This document shows, piece after piece, positions 35,071 through 41,715 of a stretch of DNA of 64,000 nucleotides. A program made the position numbers and the translations under genes. The first letter of the stretch is position 1. Each line of letters opens with the position of its first letter. Origin of the DNA: a virus. The notes beneath the pieces are model-generated. The model searched no databases. It had not been told where the DNA came from and saw nothing but the letters and a program-made list of their open reading frames with translations. The stretch lies in IMG/VR virus record IMGVR_UViG_3300048997_000130, positions 62,001-126,000 of that record; one strand, given 5' to 3'.

Positions 35071-35149
35071 TTTGGAACAAGAAATCCTAATGGCCTTATA
35101 TTGGACAGAGGACCCAAAGCCGCGGGGAAATTTAGATTCTTGTTCCAAA
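35071..35149. repeat. inverted repeat, 13-bp arms, in gene leader
   Basis: Arms 35071-35083 and 35137-35149 (TTTGGAACAAGAA and complement), just upstream of ATG 35057 on the minus strand. Confidence 0.7.
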
Positions 35150-35164
35150 AAGGTTATTTAAAAA

Positions 35165-35554
35165 TTACGTTTTAAGGACGATGTTTCCCCATTTGGTGGT
35201 CTGAGGTCTTCTGTGGGCTCGCACCATAATGCCAGTTTTTACTGCGTCGGATGGAGGATCTTTACCACGGAAATGGCAAGCTTCTAGGAGAATCGGGAAA
35301 TAGAAAGTTTCGTTTCCCGATTCTATTCGAATCATATTACATTGATGTTTAGTGCTTTTAGCAATTTGGAGAATTCCTGAAAGGAGGTCCCAAAGATTGC
35401 GGCGAGTCCTGACGCCTCGTTGTTTCCATGATGTTAGAAGTAAATTCCATTGTTCTAGTGCATAACGAGCGAGAGATCGAGCTTCAGGTGAGGATGATGA
35501 AATGGATACGCGTTTCAACCATTCTGGAGCGGTTTCATGACCATTACGTGGCAT
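35165..35554 (-). CDS. hypothetical protein, 129 aa
   Basis: Basic, with LARYALEQWNLLLTSW and a C-terminal beta-rich half; not recognised. Confidence 0.5.
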   Translation of the reverse strand: MPRNGHETAPEWLKRVSISSSSPEARSLARYALEQWNLLLTSWKQRGVRTRRNLWDLLSGILQIAKSTKHQCNMIRIESGNETFYFPILLEACHFRGKDPPSDAVKTGIMVRAHRRPQTTKWGNIVLKT

Positions 35555-35611
35555 GAATTAAAAATACAATTGAACTCCTCTATGCAAAATTAATATACTC
35601 CAAAATCGAAC

Positions 35612-35866
35612 CTAATCATTTTGGAAAGGCCCCACCACGTACAACTCATTTCCGGAATTTTTTAAAGTAATATGCATCTTTTCCAGAAGGGCTCCGTCAC
35701 ATACAAAATATATTTTTGAAGTAATATATATTTTTCTTTTCGGGCCCCACCACGTACAACCCGGACTACCCATTTGAATAGGGGGACCCGCCCGGATTTC
35801 TCGTGCATCCGGTTCCCCTCCAAAAAGACTTCCCCCGGTGATTCCTATACTATCTATGTATGGCAT
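35612..35866 (-). CDS. doubtful ORF over a DNA repeat, 84 aa
   Basis: Ends with a repeated YVVGP-type unit that comes from the DNA repeat at 35629-35762. No Shine-Dalgarno. May not be translated. Confidence 0.2.
   Translation of the reverse strand: MPYIDSIGITGGSLFGGEPDAREIRAGPPIQMGSPGCTWWGPKRKIYITSKIYFVCDGALLEKMHITLKNSGNELYVVGPFQND
35629..35762. repeat. imperfect tandem repeat, 53-62 nt unit
   Basis: GCCCCACCACGTACAAC-type core near 35630 and again near 35745, with a diverged copy (GCTCCGTCACATACAAA) between them. The spacers AAAGTAATATGCATCTTTT and GAAGTAATATATATTTTTC also match. Non-coding or a very recent duplication. Confidence 0.65.
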
Positions 35867-35998
35867 ATACTAATTATTAGGGGGTGGATATTTATATACT
35901 AGTATCTGGATAGATATTCCCTCCGGGGAGGATGGGACTGTTATCTCCGGGTCCCCTCCTCCCCGCGTCGCGGGGAGGAGGTTAGATTTCTGCGCGGT
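35867..35998. other. gene-free junction before the small-gene array
   Basis: No ORF. Holds the 13-bp GC hairpin at 35955-35981; marks the downstream end of the minus-strand array. Confidence 0.5.
35955..35981 (-). terminator. 13-bp GC-rich hairpin after the array
   Basis: CCTCCTCCCCGCG and its exact complement separated by 1 nt, 18 nt beyond the last array gene's stop (35999). Could stop read-through from the array; no T run. Confidence 0.55.
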
Positions 35999-36295
35999 TT
36001 AGCGCTGGCGGCATTTGCCTTCCATGAGTGACCGGGCTTGCTCGGCGAACAAGATGGCTCGCGAACCTTTCGGCCAGGCTCGGTGGATTTGCGGGTCCGG
36101 ATGGTCCTCATCGATTGTGACAACGATGGCTTCGGACTTGGGGTCGTACATGAACGGGCTGCCTGCTTGTCCGGTGTCGTAGAACCGGACTTGGACAAGT
36201 TTGTTATGGAGCAAGCCACGAACGTAATGGACGCCCGACTTAGCAGCTTCGATTTGTTCCTCGGAATACACTGGCTGGGTCTGCGATTTCTTCAT
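35999..36295 (-). CDS. hypothetical protein, 98 aa
   Basis: Last gene of the array. Contains SGVHYVRGLLHNKLVQVRFY and VVTIDEDHPDPQIHRAW; single soluble domain, not recognised. GGAGGTTC ribosome site. Confidence 0.65.
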   Translation of the reverse strand: MKKSQTQPVYSEEQIEAAKSGVHYVRGLLHNKLVQVRFYDTGQAGSPFMYDPKSEAIVVTIDEDHPDPQIHRAWPKGSRAILFAEQARSLMEGKCRQR

Positions 36296-36316
36296 TTGTC
36301 CGAACCTCCAGTCCTG

Positions 36317-36342
36317 ACTATAGAGGAACCCGGGAGATTTAC
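36317..36342 (-). promoter_or_regulatory. array promoter for 35999-36295
   Basis: GTAAAT, 14 nt, TATAGT; then 7 nt to GGAGG. The upstream gene's TAA stop lies inside the first box. Confidence 0.7.
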
Positions 36343-36536
36343 GAGATTTTCTGCCAGGTCAGCCCGCCCATGTTTTGCCAGACGCCGACCGTGATTTGCG
36401 AATTTGGGGATGCTGTCTGGAATTCCCGCTTCTTCTTGTTAACGCCCGACCGTGATTTGTACAGGCCTGCCGCCGGCTGAGGTTGACCGTTTACTTCCAC
36501 CACCCACCACTGATTTTCTGGAAGAGCTTTAGGCAC
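36339..36536 (-). CDS. hypothetical protein, 65 aa, GTG start
   Basis: GTG 36536 directly behind GGAGGTTCTA. WWVVEVNGQPQP and a C-terminal TVGVWQNMGGLTWQKIS; small beta-rich fold, not recognised. Confidence 0.55.
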   Translation of the reverse strand: MPKALPENQWWVVEVNGQPQPAAGLYKSRSGVNKKKREFQTASPNSQITVGVWQNMGGLTWQKIS

Positions 36537-36553
36537 TAGAACCTCCAGTCCTG

Positions 36554-36579
36554 ACTATAAAGGAACCCGGGAGATTTGC
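36554..36579 (-). promoter_or_regulatory. array promoter for 36339-36536
   Basis: GCAAAT, 14 nt, TATAGT, 7 nt, GGAGG. The first box is the loop of the 36561-36594 hairpin and the spacer is its right arm. Confidence 0.7.
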
Positions 36580-36594
36580 GGCTCCCGGGTTCCT
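36561..36594 (-). terminator. 13-bp hairpin after the pentapeptide gene
   Basis: AGGAACCCGGGAG paired with CTCCCGGGTTCCT, 8-nt loop, followed by TTTATAG on the minus strand; shares bases with the promoter of the next gene. Confidence 0.6.
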
Positions 36595-36599
36595 GATTT

Positions 36600-36791
36600 T
36601 CAGCGGAAAAGGGCGTTTTCGAGGTTGGCGTCGTCGAACTTGGCACCCGAGAGATTCGCGTCACGGAAGTCCGCATTGCGGAGGTCGGCCCCACGGAAGT
36701 CCGCATTGCGGAGATTAGCGCCTTGGAAATTAGCACACTGGAGGTTGGAACCTGCAAAATTGCCATTCTCGAGATTTTGAACGTTGGTCAT
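36600..36791 (-). CDS. pentapeptide-repeat protein, 63 aa
   Basis: Start ATG 36791 with GGGAGA upstream. From residue 9 it is about eleven A(D/N)LxN-type pentapeptides (NFQGANLRNADFRGADLRNA), giving less than three turns of a right-handed quadrilateral beta helix. Larger members mimic DNA and inhibit gyrase; this one is minimal, so function is open. Confidence 0.8.
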   Translation of the reverse strand: MTNVQNLENGNFAGSNLQCANFQGANLRNADFRGADLRNADFRDANLSGAKFDDANLENALFR

Positions 36792-36813
36792 TTTCTGGAA
36801 TCTCCCAATTTCT

Positions 36814-36839
36814 GCTAAAGCGCCCGGGACCAAATTTCC
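36814..36839 (-). promoter_or_regulatory. array promoter for the pentapeptide gene
   Basis: GGAAAT, 14 nt, TTTAGC, then 7 nt to GGGAG; first box in the loop of the 36819-36860 hairpin. Confidence 0.6.
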
Positions 36840-36860
36840 GCTTTCTGGTCCCCGGGCGCT
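36819..36860 (-). terminator. 14-bp GC-rich hairpin
   Basis: AGCGCCCGGGACCA arm with one bulged C opposite, 13-nt loop. Follows the 36873-37199 gene on the minus strand. Confidence 0.6.
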
Positions 36861-36872
36861 TGGTTCGAGCTG

Positions 36873-37199
36873 TTAGCGACCGGCGAGCAGGATCTCACTG
36901 GTTCCGGCCTGGCTTGTGAAGCCCGAGCCGCCGTGCGTGCGTGAAGATCCCGGCCCGAACCAGCGGTCATTGGACGAAGTGGTGAAACCTCGGGTGCGCT
37001 TGAGCGCCAGGCGAGTCTCCAGGGCAAGCCCGAAGCTCTCGAGCGCCTGGCGAATGCTGGCGACCGGCGTGCGCAGCCGAAAGTTCAGGGCGGTCAGGTC
37101 TTCGTGGGAAAAAGTCTCTTTGTCGTCGTCCATGCAAAACTGCACGAACGCTTCGATGCTTGCGAACTCAGGTGCCGACTTGAACGTGATATTTGCCAT
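36873..37199 (-). CDS. hypothetical protein, 108 aa
   Basis: N-terminal helical part (SHEDLTALNFRLRTPVASIR) may be a winged helix; the tail DRWFGPGSSRTHGGSG is Gly/Ser-rich and seems a conserved phage motif from memory. GGAGG site sits in an 11-bp stem (37204-37241). Confidence 0.6.
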   Translation of the reverse strand: MANITFKSAPEFASIEAFVQFCMDDDKETFSHEDLTALNFRLRTPVASIRQALESFGLALETRLALKRTRGFTTSSNDRWFGPGSSRTHGGSGFTSQAGTSEILLAGR

Positions 37200-37221
37200 T
37201 TTGCCAGTGCCTCCATTCCCT

Positions 37222-37247
37222 TCTATGCTCGGAGGCACTGGATTTAC
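37222..37247 (-). promoter_or_regulatory. array promoter for 36873-37199
   Basis: GTAAAT, 14 nt, CATAGA, 7 nt, GGAGG. An 11-bp inverted repeat (CCAGTGCCTCC) spans the second box and the ribosome site. About 100 nt upstream of this, to 37351, hold no clear gene. Confidence 0.7.
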
Positions 37248-37351
37248 GAAGACCGGGAAACGGCCTTTTGGAGACACTGGACGCCCTGATATAGCTAGGG
37301 GATTAATTCAAGCGCAAGGAAAACCCCACGGAACGTCAGGACTACCCATTC

Positions 37352-37666
37352 CTACATACGAATCTTGGCTTTGCCGTCTTGGACCGACAGCACGTCCAGG
37401 TGTTTCTCTTCTTTCAGATACCTGTAGAATCTGAAATCTTCCTCGTCCGCATCCCGGCAGTCTTCACGTGAGATGAAACCCAGGTCGGGATGTCCAAACG
37501 TGAGATCCGAAAAAGTCAGTTCGAAGGTGACGATTTTGGACGATTTCTTGGCCATAGGCTTTACGCAATCTCCGTTTTGATGTCCGGCCAGGGAAACTTT
37601 CCCGTGCTCTCGAATCCAACTATAACGATAGCCGCAAAATTTGCAGAATTCGGCAGGGACGGTCAT
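37352..37666 (-). CDS. CxxC protein, 104 aa
   Basis: EFCKFCGYRYSW near the N-terminus, one more Cys at about 34; then a Lys-rich link and an acidic C-terminal domain. Starts 1 nt after the upstream stop (TAAGATG). Confidence 0.55.
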   Translation of the reverse strand: MTVPAEFCKFCGYRYSWIREHGKVSLAGHQNGDCVKPMAKKSSKIVTFELTFSDLTFGHPDLGFISREDCRDADEEDFRFYRYLKEEKHLDVLSVQDGKAKIRM

Positions 37667-37667
37667 C

Positions 37668-37922
37668 TTAGCCTCGAATCAATTTTTGCTCGGGTTCGAA
37701 AAGAGCAATACGAATTATTGAAGTCAGTTTATCTGCTTGGACTTCTAGGCCGGTTATCGAATTCCAAATCTCTCTATGCTTTGAAGTCCCGAATTTACGC
37801 TTGGACAGGGCCACGTTGAGCTTGCCAATCGTTTGGTAAATGCTCGGGAGTTCATTCAAAGCTGCCCAAGCCTCGTGTTTTAGATTGGAAATCATCGGGT
37901 TTTTCTCGCGTGCGCGCGTCAT
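37668..37922 (-). CDS. hypothetical helical protein, 84 aa
   Basis: ATG 37922 overlaps the upstream stop (ATGA), which fixes the start at MTRAREKNP. Helical, not recognised. Confidence 0.55.
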   Translation of the reverse strand: MTRAREKNPMISNLKHEAWAALNELPSIYQTIGKLNVALSKRKFGTSKHREIWNSITGLEVQADKLTSIIRIALFEPEQKLIRG

Positions 37923-38053
37923 GCACGTCGCGATTCGCGCGCACAAGGGCATTCAAATTGGGATAATTTCAGGAAAATCGGAAGCTCGTCTCTCCGAGCT
38001 GTCACGCCGAACCACAGGTGGCGTTCCCCGCCCGATCCTTTAGAATCGATCAG
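37919..38053 (-). CDS. small protein, about 44 aa, non-ATG start
   Basis: The frame ends HLWFGVTARRDELPIF, LKLSQFECPCARESRRA and couples to the next gene by ATGA. A promoter lies just upstream, yet no ATG is in frame; CTG 38053 is a guess. Confidence 0.4.
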   Translation of the reverse strand: MIDSKGSGGERHLWFGVTARRDELPIFLKLSQFECPCARESRRA

Positions 38054-38066
38054 GTTAACATTTGCT

Positions 38067-38092
38067 GCTACGAAAGATGGAGGGAAATTTAC
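38067..38092 (-). promoter_or_regulatory. array promoter for the 37352-38053 operon
   Basis: GTAAAT, 14 nt, CGTAGC. Predicted transcript would begin near 38060. Confidence 0.6.
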
Positions 38093-38253
38093 GAGACCGT
38101 CATGACTTCGTAGCGAACGTTTTTGCGTTCGAGAATGACGGCGTTGGGCCGGACGCCCACGACAACGTAGCCCAGATCCGTGAAATGCGCCAGGCCAATG
38201 GCCCGGTCGAGCACATGCTGGAAAGAACAACTTTTGAGAACTTGAATTTCCAT
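38089..38253 (-). CDS. hypothetical protein, 54 aa
   Basis: MEIQVLKSCSFQHVLDRAIG opening, then LGYVVVGVRPNAVILERKNV; a single small alpha/beta unit. GGAGATTCCC in front of ATG 38253. Not recognised. Confidence 0.6.
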   Translation of the reverse strand: MEIQVLKSCSFQHVLDRAIGLAHFTDLGYVVVGVRPNAVILERKNVRYEVMTVS

Positions 38254-38270
38254 GGGAATCTCCACCCCTC

Positions 38271-38296
38271 ACTATAGGAAGAATCTCGGGACTTAC
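38271..38296 (-). promoter_or_regulatory. array promoter for 38089-38253
   Basis: GTAAGT, 14 nt, TATAGT, 7 nt, GGAG. Confidence 0.7.
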
Positions 38297-38547
38297 GCCA
38301 GCCATTCCACGCGGGTTAGACACCACATATACTGGCCATGCGTGGCATTATATACCGATTGCTCTCGGGCAATTCCGAGCTCGGCCAGGTGGTTGAGGCT
38401 GAACACCACGCTGGTCAACGTGAAACCGGCTTCGCGGGCGATTTCGACAGGGTCGGCATGGCCGGCGCGCGACAAATGACGCGCGACAGCACGAGTTTCC
38501 AAGGCCAAGTCATGCGATTTGAGCGTGGCGTTCAGTTCTTGGTTCAT
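38293..38547 (-). CDS. winged-helix protein, 84 aa
   Basis: HADPVEIAREAGFTLTSVVF then SLNHLAELGIA fits a winged helix-turn-helix with recognition helix SVVFSLNHL; likely a small DNA-binding regulator. GGAGGCTC site. Confidence 0.6.
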   Translation of the reverse strand: MNQELNATLKSHDLALETRAVARHLSRAGHADPVEIAREAGFTLTSVVFSLNHLAELGIAREQSVYNATHGQYMWCLTRVEWLA

Positions 38548-38569
38548 TTGGTCCGAGCCTCCACCCTAC

Positions 38570-38595
38570 GCTAAGTTCAAGAAACCCAGATTTAC
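38570..38595 (-). promoter_or_regulatory. array promoter for 38293-38547
   Basis: GTAAAT, 14 nt, CTTAGC; 7 nt before GGTGGAGG begins. Confidence 0.6.
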
Positions 38596-39032
38596 ACTGT
38601 CCGGATTTGAGGCCGACAATACTGCGCTTTCCCGCCAATGTGCTCAACGAGCCGCACCTGGATTTCCGACCGGCCGTTCAGAATCTGAGCTGCCACACGC
38701 GTATGATTTTGCACATAATAAACGCCATCTTTCACAACCACCAGAGGCAGTTCTTGAGGCGCGTTTTCCGTGTACTTTCTGAGGCCGTCTCGGTATACGT
38801 AGTCTTGCACGGGAACCAGGACGGAAGCTGGAAGCTCGGTTTTAACTGCCAGCTTCAGAAATGCCTTCCTGGAGAACCCGAAAATCACCGGCGTGGAAGC
38901 GTTCTTGAAAATGCTTCCAATATCCACGATGTTCTCGCGTTGGGCGTTGGGTCCAAAGCCTCGCGACACGGTCTCCTCGGGCAAGCTCGGAAGCGCATCA
39001 ATGATGTCCAAAATGTTTTGTCGTGAGTTCAT
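38592..39032 (-). CDS. hypothetical protein, 146 aa
   Basis: C-terminal part has QELPLVVVKDGVYYVQNHTR then VAAQILNGRSEIQVRLVEHI. The pattern recalls ParB/Srx-like folds (VVVKDGxxxVxNGHHR, AAxxxG), though the catalytic motif is not clear. Start ATG 39032 behind GGAGG. Confidence 0.6.
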   Translation of the reverse strand: MNSRQNILDIIDALPSLPEETVSRGFGPNAQRENIVDIGSIFKNASTPVIFGFSRKAFLKLAVKTELPASVLVPVQDYVYRDGLRKYTENAPQELPLVVVKDGVYYVQNHTRVAAQILNGRSEIQVRLVEHIGGKAQYCRPQIRTV

Positions 39033-39054
39033 TTCCCGGGTGCCTCCAGTCCGT

Positions 39055-39080
39055 TCTAAACCTTGGAGACTCGGATTTAC
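39055..39080 (-). promoter_or_regulatory. array promoter for 38592-39032
   Basis: GTAAAT, 14 nt, TTTAGA, 7 nt, GGAGG. Directly downstream of the tRNA-like end of the RNA at 39084-39300. Confidence 0.7.
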
Positions 39081-39083
39081 GCG

Positions 39084-39300
39084 TGGACACGACGGGATTC
39101 GAACCCGCGATGACTTGGGAATGTTCATGGACTTGCTCCGGGGAACGCCATGCCCGACCTTTGCCAGTCTGAGGTATCGTGCCCCCGGCAGCCATCACTT
39201 CTCGAAGGACAAGGTCAAATCCGGTGCAAATTAGACAGTTGGGGGTCCATCTAATCGGCTGGTTTTGGATTTGACCTTATCTCTCGAGAAGTGATGTCCT
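39084..39300 (-). ncRNA. structured RNA with nested 5' hairpin and tRNA-like 3' domain
   Basis: The predicted start is just after an array promoter. 5' domain: 13-bp stem (39193-39205 with 39284-39296), 5x5 internal loop, 12-bp stem (39211-39222 with 39267-39278), then 6-bp stem (39230-39235 with 39250-39255). 3' domain (39084-39184, 101 nt): acceptor GGGCACG / CGTGTCC with one G-U, D-arm-like ACCTCAGACTGGCAAAGGT, and a canonical T arm with TTCGAAT. Between D and T arms no standard 5-bp/7-nt anticodon arm can be drawn. No CCA is encoded. Either a degenerate or unusual tRNA or a tRNA-mimicking RNA. Confidence 0.6.
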
Positions 39301-39307
39301 GTCCAAT

Positions 39308-39333
39308 TTTACACTTGGAACCCGGGAATTTAC
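39308..39333 (-). promoter_or_regulatory. array promoter for the tRNA-like RNA
   Basis: GTAAAT, 14 nt, TGTAAA; no ribosome site follows, and 7 nt later the long hairpin of the RNA begins. Confidence 0.65.
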
Positions 39334-39340
39334 GGAATTT

Positions 39341-39544
39341 TCAATCTTCCAGCGGGCGATTGACGTAGATGAGCGATTCCAAGTGTCGGCTTCCCCGCGC
39401 AAATTCGGCTTTAGCATCCGGCCGACTGATAACAAACGGATCGAATCGCAGCAAGCCCTGAATCAGAATGGCGTTGCCATGGACTTCACTTGTGCAAAGC
39501 GTCTTCCTGACCGACCCACCAATGTTCCAAGTTGCGTCTTTCAT
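39341..39544 (-). CDS. hypothetical protein, 67 aa
   Basis: GNAILIQGLLRFDPFVISRP core, not recognised. GGAGGTTC site before ATG 39544. Confidence 0.55.
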   Translation of the reverse strand: MKDATWNIGGSVRKTLCTSEVHGNAILIQGLLRFDPFVISRPDAKAEFARGSRHLESLIYVNRPLED

Positions 39545-39566
39545 TTAGGTGAACCTCCAGTTGGGA

Positions 39567-39592
39567 ACTACGGGAAGAATCTAGAAATTTAC
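39567..39592 (-). promoter_or_regulatory. array promoter for 39341-39544
   Basis: GTAAAT, 14 nt, CGTAGT; 8 nt to GGAGG. Confidence 0.65.
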
Positions 39593-39596
39593 ACAC

Positions 39597-40076
39597 TCAG
39601 TTGTGTTGGATTTCGTAGACTTGGACAGCTTTTTGAAGAAATGGGATTTGTTTTAGCAACTGCTGGTCTCGGACCGAAATAAAAGGTTGCACGAGTTGTT
39701 CGAAAGAAACCCTATCCAAAAGTTCTTGCTCACTGAACGAGCCCGGGAACGCTACCCAGAAATCCATGAGAGCCGTCGTTTCCCATCGGGGAGTTCCTTT
39801 TTGAGCGGCCGGCTTCGGAGCCCCTTCCAGAAGCCGGGAGAGCACTTGGTCTTTCGACAACACTCCAGCTTTGGCAAATTCCACCAACCGCCGGAAGTCC
39901 GTGTCCGACATATTGGAATGAAAGAACGCCGACAGTACATCATCTTCAGAAATGTCCCAACGGACTAAAGCATCTCGATTGATCTTTTTCAACAAGAACT
40001 TGCTAAGGACGTTGGTATTCCGATTTTCCATATGACGCAAAAATTGGTCTTTGGAAAGATTTCCTGGAATCGCCAT
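39597..40076 (-). CDS. hypothetical helical protein, 159 aa
   Basis: Start ATG 40076 (MAIPGNLSKDQFLRHMENR) with GGAGATTCC. Recurring short helical units of the form LSKDQ / FSEQELL suggest a helical repeat; not recognised. Confidence 0.6.
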   Translation of the reverse strand: MAIPGNLSKDQFLRHMENRNTNVLSKFLLKKINRDALVRWDISEDDVLSAFFHSNMSDTDFRRLVEFAKAGVLSKDQVLSRLLEGAPKPAAQKGTPRWETTALMDFWVAFPGSFSEQELLDRVSFEQLVQPFISVRDQQLLKQIPFLQKAVQVYEIQHN

Positions 40077-40098
40077 TCGGTTGGAATCTCCATCCCCT

Positions 40099-40124
40099 AC
40101 TATGGGTGGAGTCCGGGAATTTAC
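40099..40124 (-). promoter_or_regulatory. array promoter for 39597-40076
   Basis: GTAAAT, 14 nt, CATAGT, 7 nt, GGAG. Confidence 0.7.
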
Positions 40125-40360
40125 GAAGCTTGAGACTGATCGAACGCTCCAAGCGGGCAAATTTCGACCCAAACTTCCTGAACGGGGGTGTTAAGCCCCA
40201 AATTCGGATCTGCAGGAACCCAGACCTCGCCTTGCAGTTGGGCAGACACGAAGTTCCCATATGCGCCGGCTTCCTCGGCGGCCGCGACGAGTTCAGGCGA
40301 GGGCTTTCCCAAAACCCGGCACGTATCTACACTCATCACTCTTGGGAAATCTGAATTCAT
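40121..40360 (-). CDS. hypothetical protein, 79 aa
   Basis: Contains KPSPELVAAAEEAGAYGNFV and VWVPADPNLGLN; not recognised. Weak ribosome site (GAAAGAAA). Confidence 0.5.
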   Translation of the reverse strand: MNSDFPRVMSVDTCRVLGKPSPELVAAAEEAGAYGNFVSAQLQGEVWVPADPNLGLNTPVQEVWVEICPLGAFDQSQAS

Positions 40361-40394
40361 TTGTTAATTTCTTTCATGAAACTCTCTATCTTGG

Positions 40395-40420
40395 AGTACA
40401 TAAAGCCCGTTCAGACTTAC
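40395..40420 (-). promoter_or_regulatory. array promoter for 40121-40360
   Basis: GTAAGT, 14 nt, TGTACT; a longer leader than usual (about 27 nt). Confidence 0.5.
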
Positions 40421-40743
40421 GACGAACTGGCCTCAAACATCAACCAGGTGTCTTGTGCCGGACCGTTCGGACCGCGCCAAGCCAACTCCAGGGTCCCGTC
40501 ACAGTCAAACATTTTAGCCAAGTCCGATTCGCCTGGCAAAGTCTCGTGAGGGGCCCAAACCCTGAGGCCGAGACCCCCAGCTGAGCTCGGAAAAAATTGT
40601 GCCAATTTTTGGCCAGTCATCGGGAATGGCAAAACACTGAAAAATCCGGTTTCGCCATGGACCGTCCACAATTTATCCGCTCCCGGGCCTTGCAGGAACT
40701 CCAGCAAAGCTGGCATCTCAACATCAACGATTACGTCTTCCAT
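40417..40743 (-). CDS. hypothetical protein, 108 aa
   Basis: Acidic alpha/beta protein (MEDVIVDVEMPALLEFLQG). Starts 18 nt after the 40762-41238 gene stops, no own promoter, so co-transcribed with it. Confidence 0.6.
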   Translation of the reverse strand: MEDVIVDVEMPALLEFLQGPGADKLWTVHGETGFFSVLPFPMTGQKLAQFFPSSAGGLGLRVWAPHETLPGESDLAKMFDCDGTLELAWRGPNGPAQDTWLMFEASSS

Positions 40744-40761
40744 GGTTTTTCCGGAGCCTTT

Positions 40762-41238
40762 TCAGGCTTTCTCGTAAGCTTCCTTCACTTGCGCCATGGT
40801 CAGTGTGCCCTCGGCAACCAGAACGTCCAGAATGCCAGGAGCAGCGTGGATTCTGCCGTGTTCGCGCTTGAGCCACAGCGACGGCGTGTCCTCGACCGGT
40901 TCCAACGCGCGCACCAAATCCGGGACATCTTTGAGGAGTACAGCCTCGTGTTCATAGCCCCCGTCCGGGAAAATGTGCCAACGCTTATAGACGTCGCAAT
41001 AGCGAACTGCGAGCAGTTCGCCTTTTTTGATTGGCATGGCCCGCCAATCGCGCGTCTTGCGCTTGTCCGGGCGGACCGCAGGCAGGTCTTGGGTGACGCG
41101 GAAAGTCCCGGATTCCGGACTCCAATGCGATTCAATGGCCACGCAACATCGCCCGCAACAAAGCGTTCCAAGATGTTTGTCACCACGCCCGGACCAATCC
41201 CCGAGGCATCCAATGCTTCCTTTTTGAATTTCCGACAT
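40762..41238 (-). CDS. cysteine-rich hypothetical protein, 158 aa
   Basis: Start ATG 41238 (MSEIQKGS), set by GGAG 9 nt upstream. N-terminal CLGDWSGRGDKHLGTLCCGRCC may bind zinc; C-terminal LDVLVAEGTLTMAQVKEAY resembles a helix-turn-helix or domain-end motif. Confidence 0.6.
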   Translation of the reverse strand: MSEIQKGSIGCLGDWSGRGDKHLGTLCCGRCCVAIESHWSPESGTFRVTQDLPAVRPDKRKTRDWRAMPIKKGELLAVRYCDVYKRWHIFPDGGYEHEAVLLKDVPDLVRALEPVEDTPSLWLKREHGRIHAAPGILDVLVAEGTLTMAQVKEAYEKA

Positions 41239-41258
41239 TTGCATCATCTCCAATTTCA

Positions 41259-41284
41259 AATACGGTGACGGGGGCCCGATTTAC
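41259..41284 (-). promoter_or_regulatory. array promoter for 40417-41238
   Basis: GTAAAT, 14 nt, CGTATT, 7 nt, GGAG; first box forms the loop of the 41264-41301 hairpin. Confidence 0.65.
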
Positions 41285-41301
41285 GCCGGGTCCCCGTCAC
41301 C
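41264..41301 (-). terminator. 15-pair GC-rich hairpin with GCGTAAAT loop
   Basis: GGTGACGGGG / CCCCGTCACC plus CCCG / CGGG around the promoter box. Follows the 41309-41668 gene. Confidence 0.65.
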
Positions 41302-41308
41302 AAAGCTG

Positions 41309-41668
41309 TCAGACCGGGAAGAACTGGATGCGGTCGGCACCCGAACCGCGCGACCAGCGGCCGCTTGACAGGTAGTACCAGGCGCCCTCGTCGCCTCCAG
41401 GAATCTCCCGGGCCACCAGGTACAGGCCGTGCCCGTACTCGCCCGCGTCCTGCTTCGCCTGGGCCGCTCTCAGGCTCGAAACGCCCTCAGCGCGCAGGGC
41501 TTCCCGGACGCTGCCGTAGCGGACGCCGCTTTCGCCGTATTTCTGGCTAGTGTCTGTGACCCCCAAGATTTCGACGGTTTCTTCCTTGATGAAACCGGCG
41601 TTGCGGTAGACCACGCGAACCTTCATGCCCCGAGCGATGTCCGAACCCTTGATTGCTGACGTTTCCAT
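41309..41668 (-). CDS. hypothetical protein, 119 aa
   Basis: N-terminal beta domain (IARGMKVRVVYRNAGFIKEE) and C-terminal YLVAREIPGGDEGAWYYL; not recognised. GGAGGTTC site, ATG 41668. Confidence 0.6.
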   Translation of the reverse strand: METSAIKGSDIARGMKVRVVYRNAGFIKEETVEILGVTDTSQKYGESGVRYGSVREALRAEGVSSLRAAQAKQDAGEYGHGLYLVAREIPGGDEGAWYYLSSGRWSRGSGADRIQFFPV

Positions 41669-41689
41669 TTTCCTGAACCTCCATCTCTT

Positions 41690-41715
41690 TCTACGTGGGA
41701 ACCCGGGAGACTTAC
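41690..41715 (-). promoter_or_regulatory. array promoter for 41309-41668
   Basis: GTAAGT, 14 nt, CGTAGA, 7 nt, GGAGG. Confidence 0.7.

Noticed and set aside
39084-39184. Ordinary tRNA gene with long variable arm (Ser/Leu type)
   Set aside because: Every placement of a 5-bp anticodon stem with a 7-nt loop fails; the best stem (TCGGG/CCCGG) leaves a 10-nt loop. Listed as tRNA-like instead.
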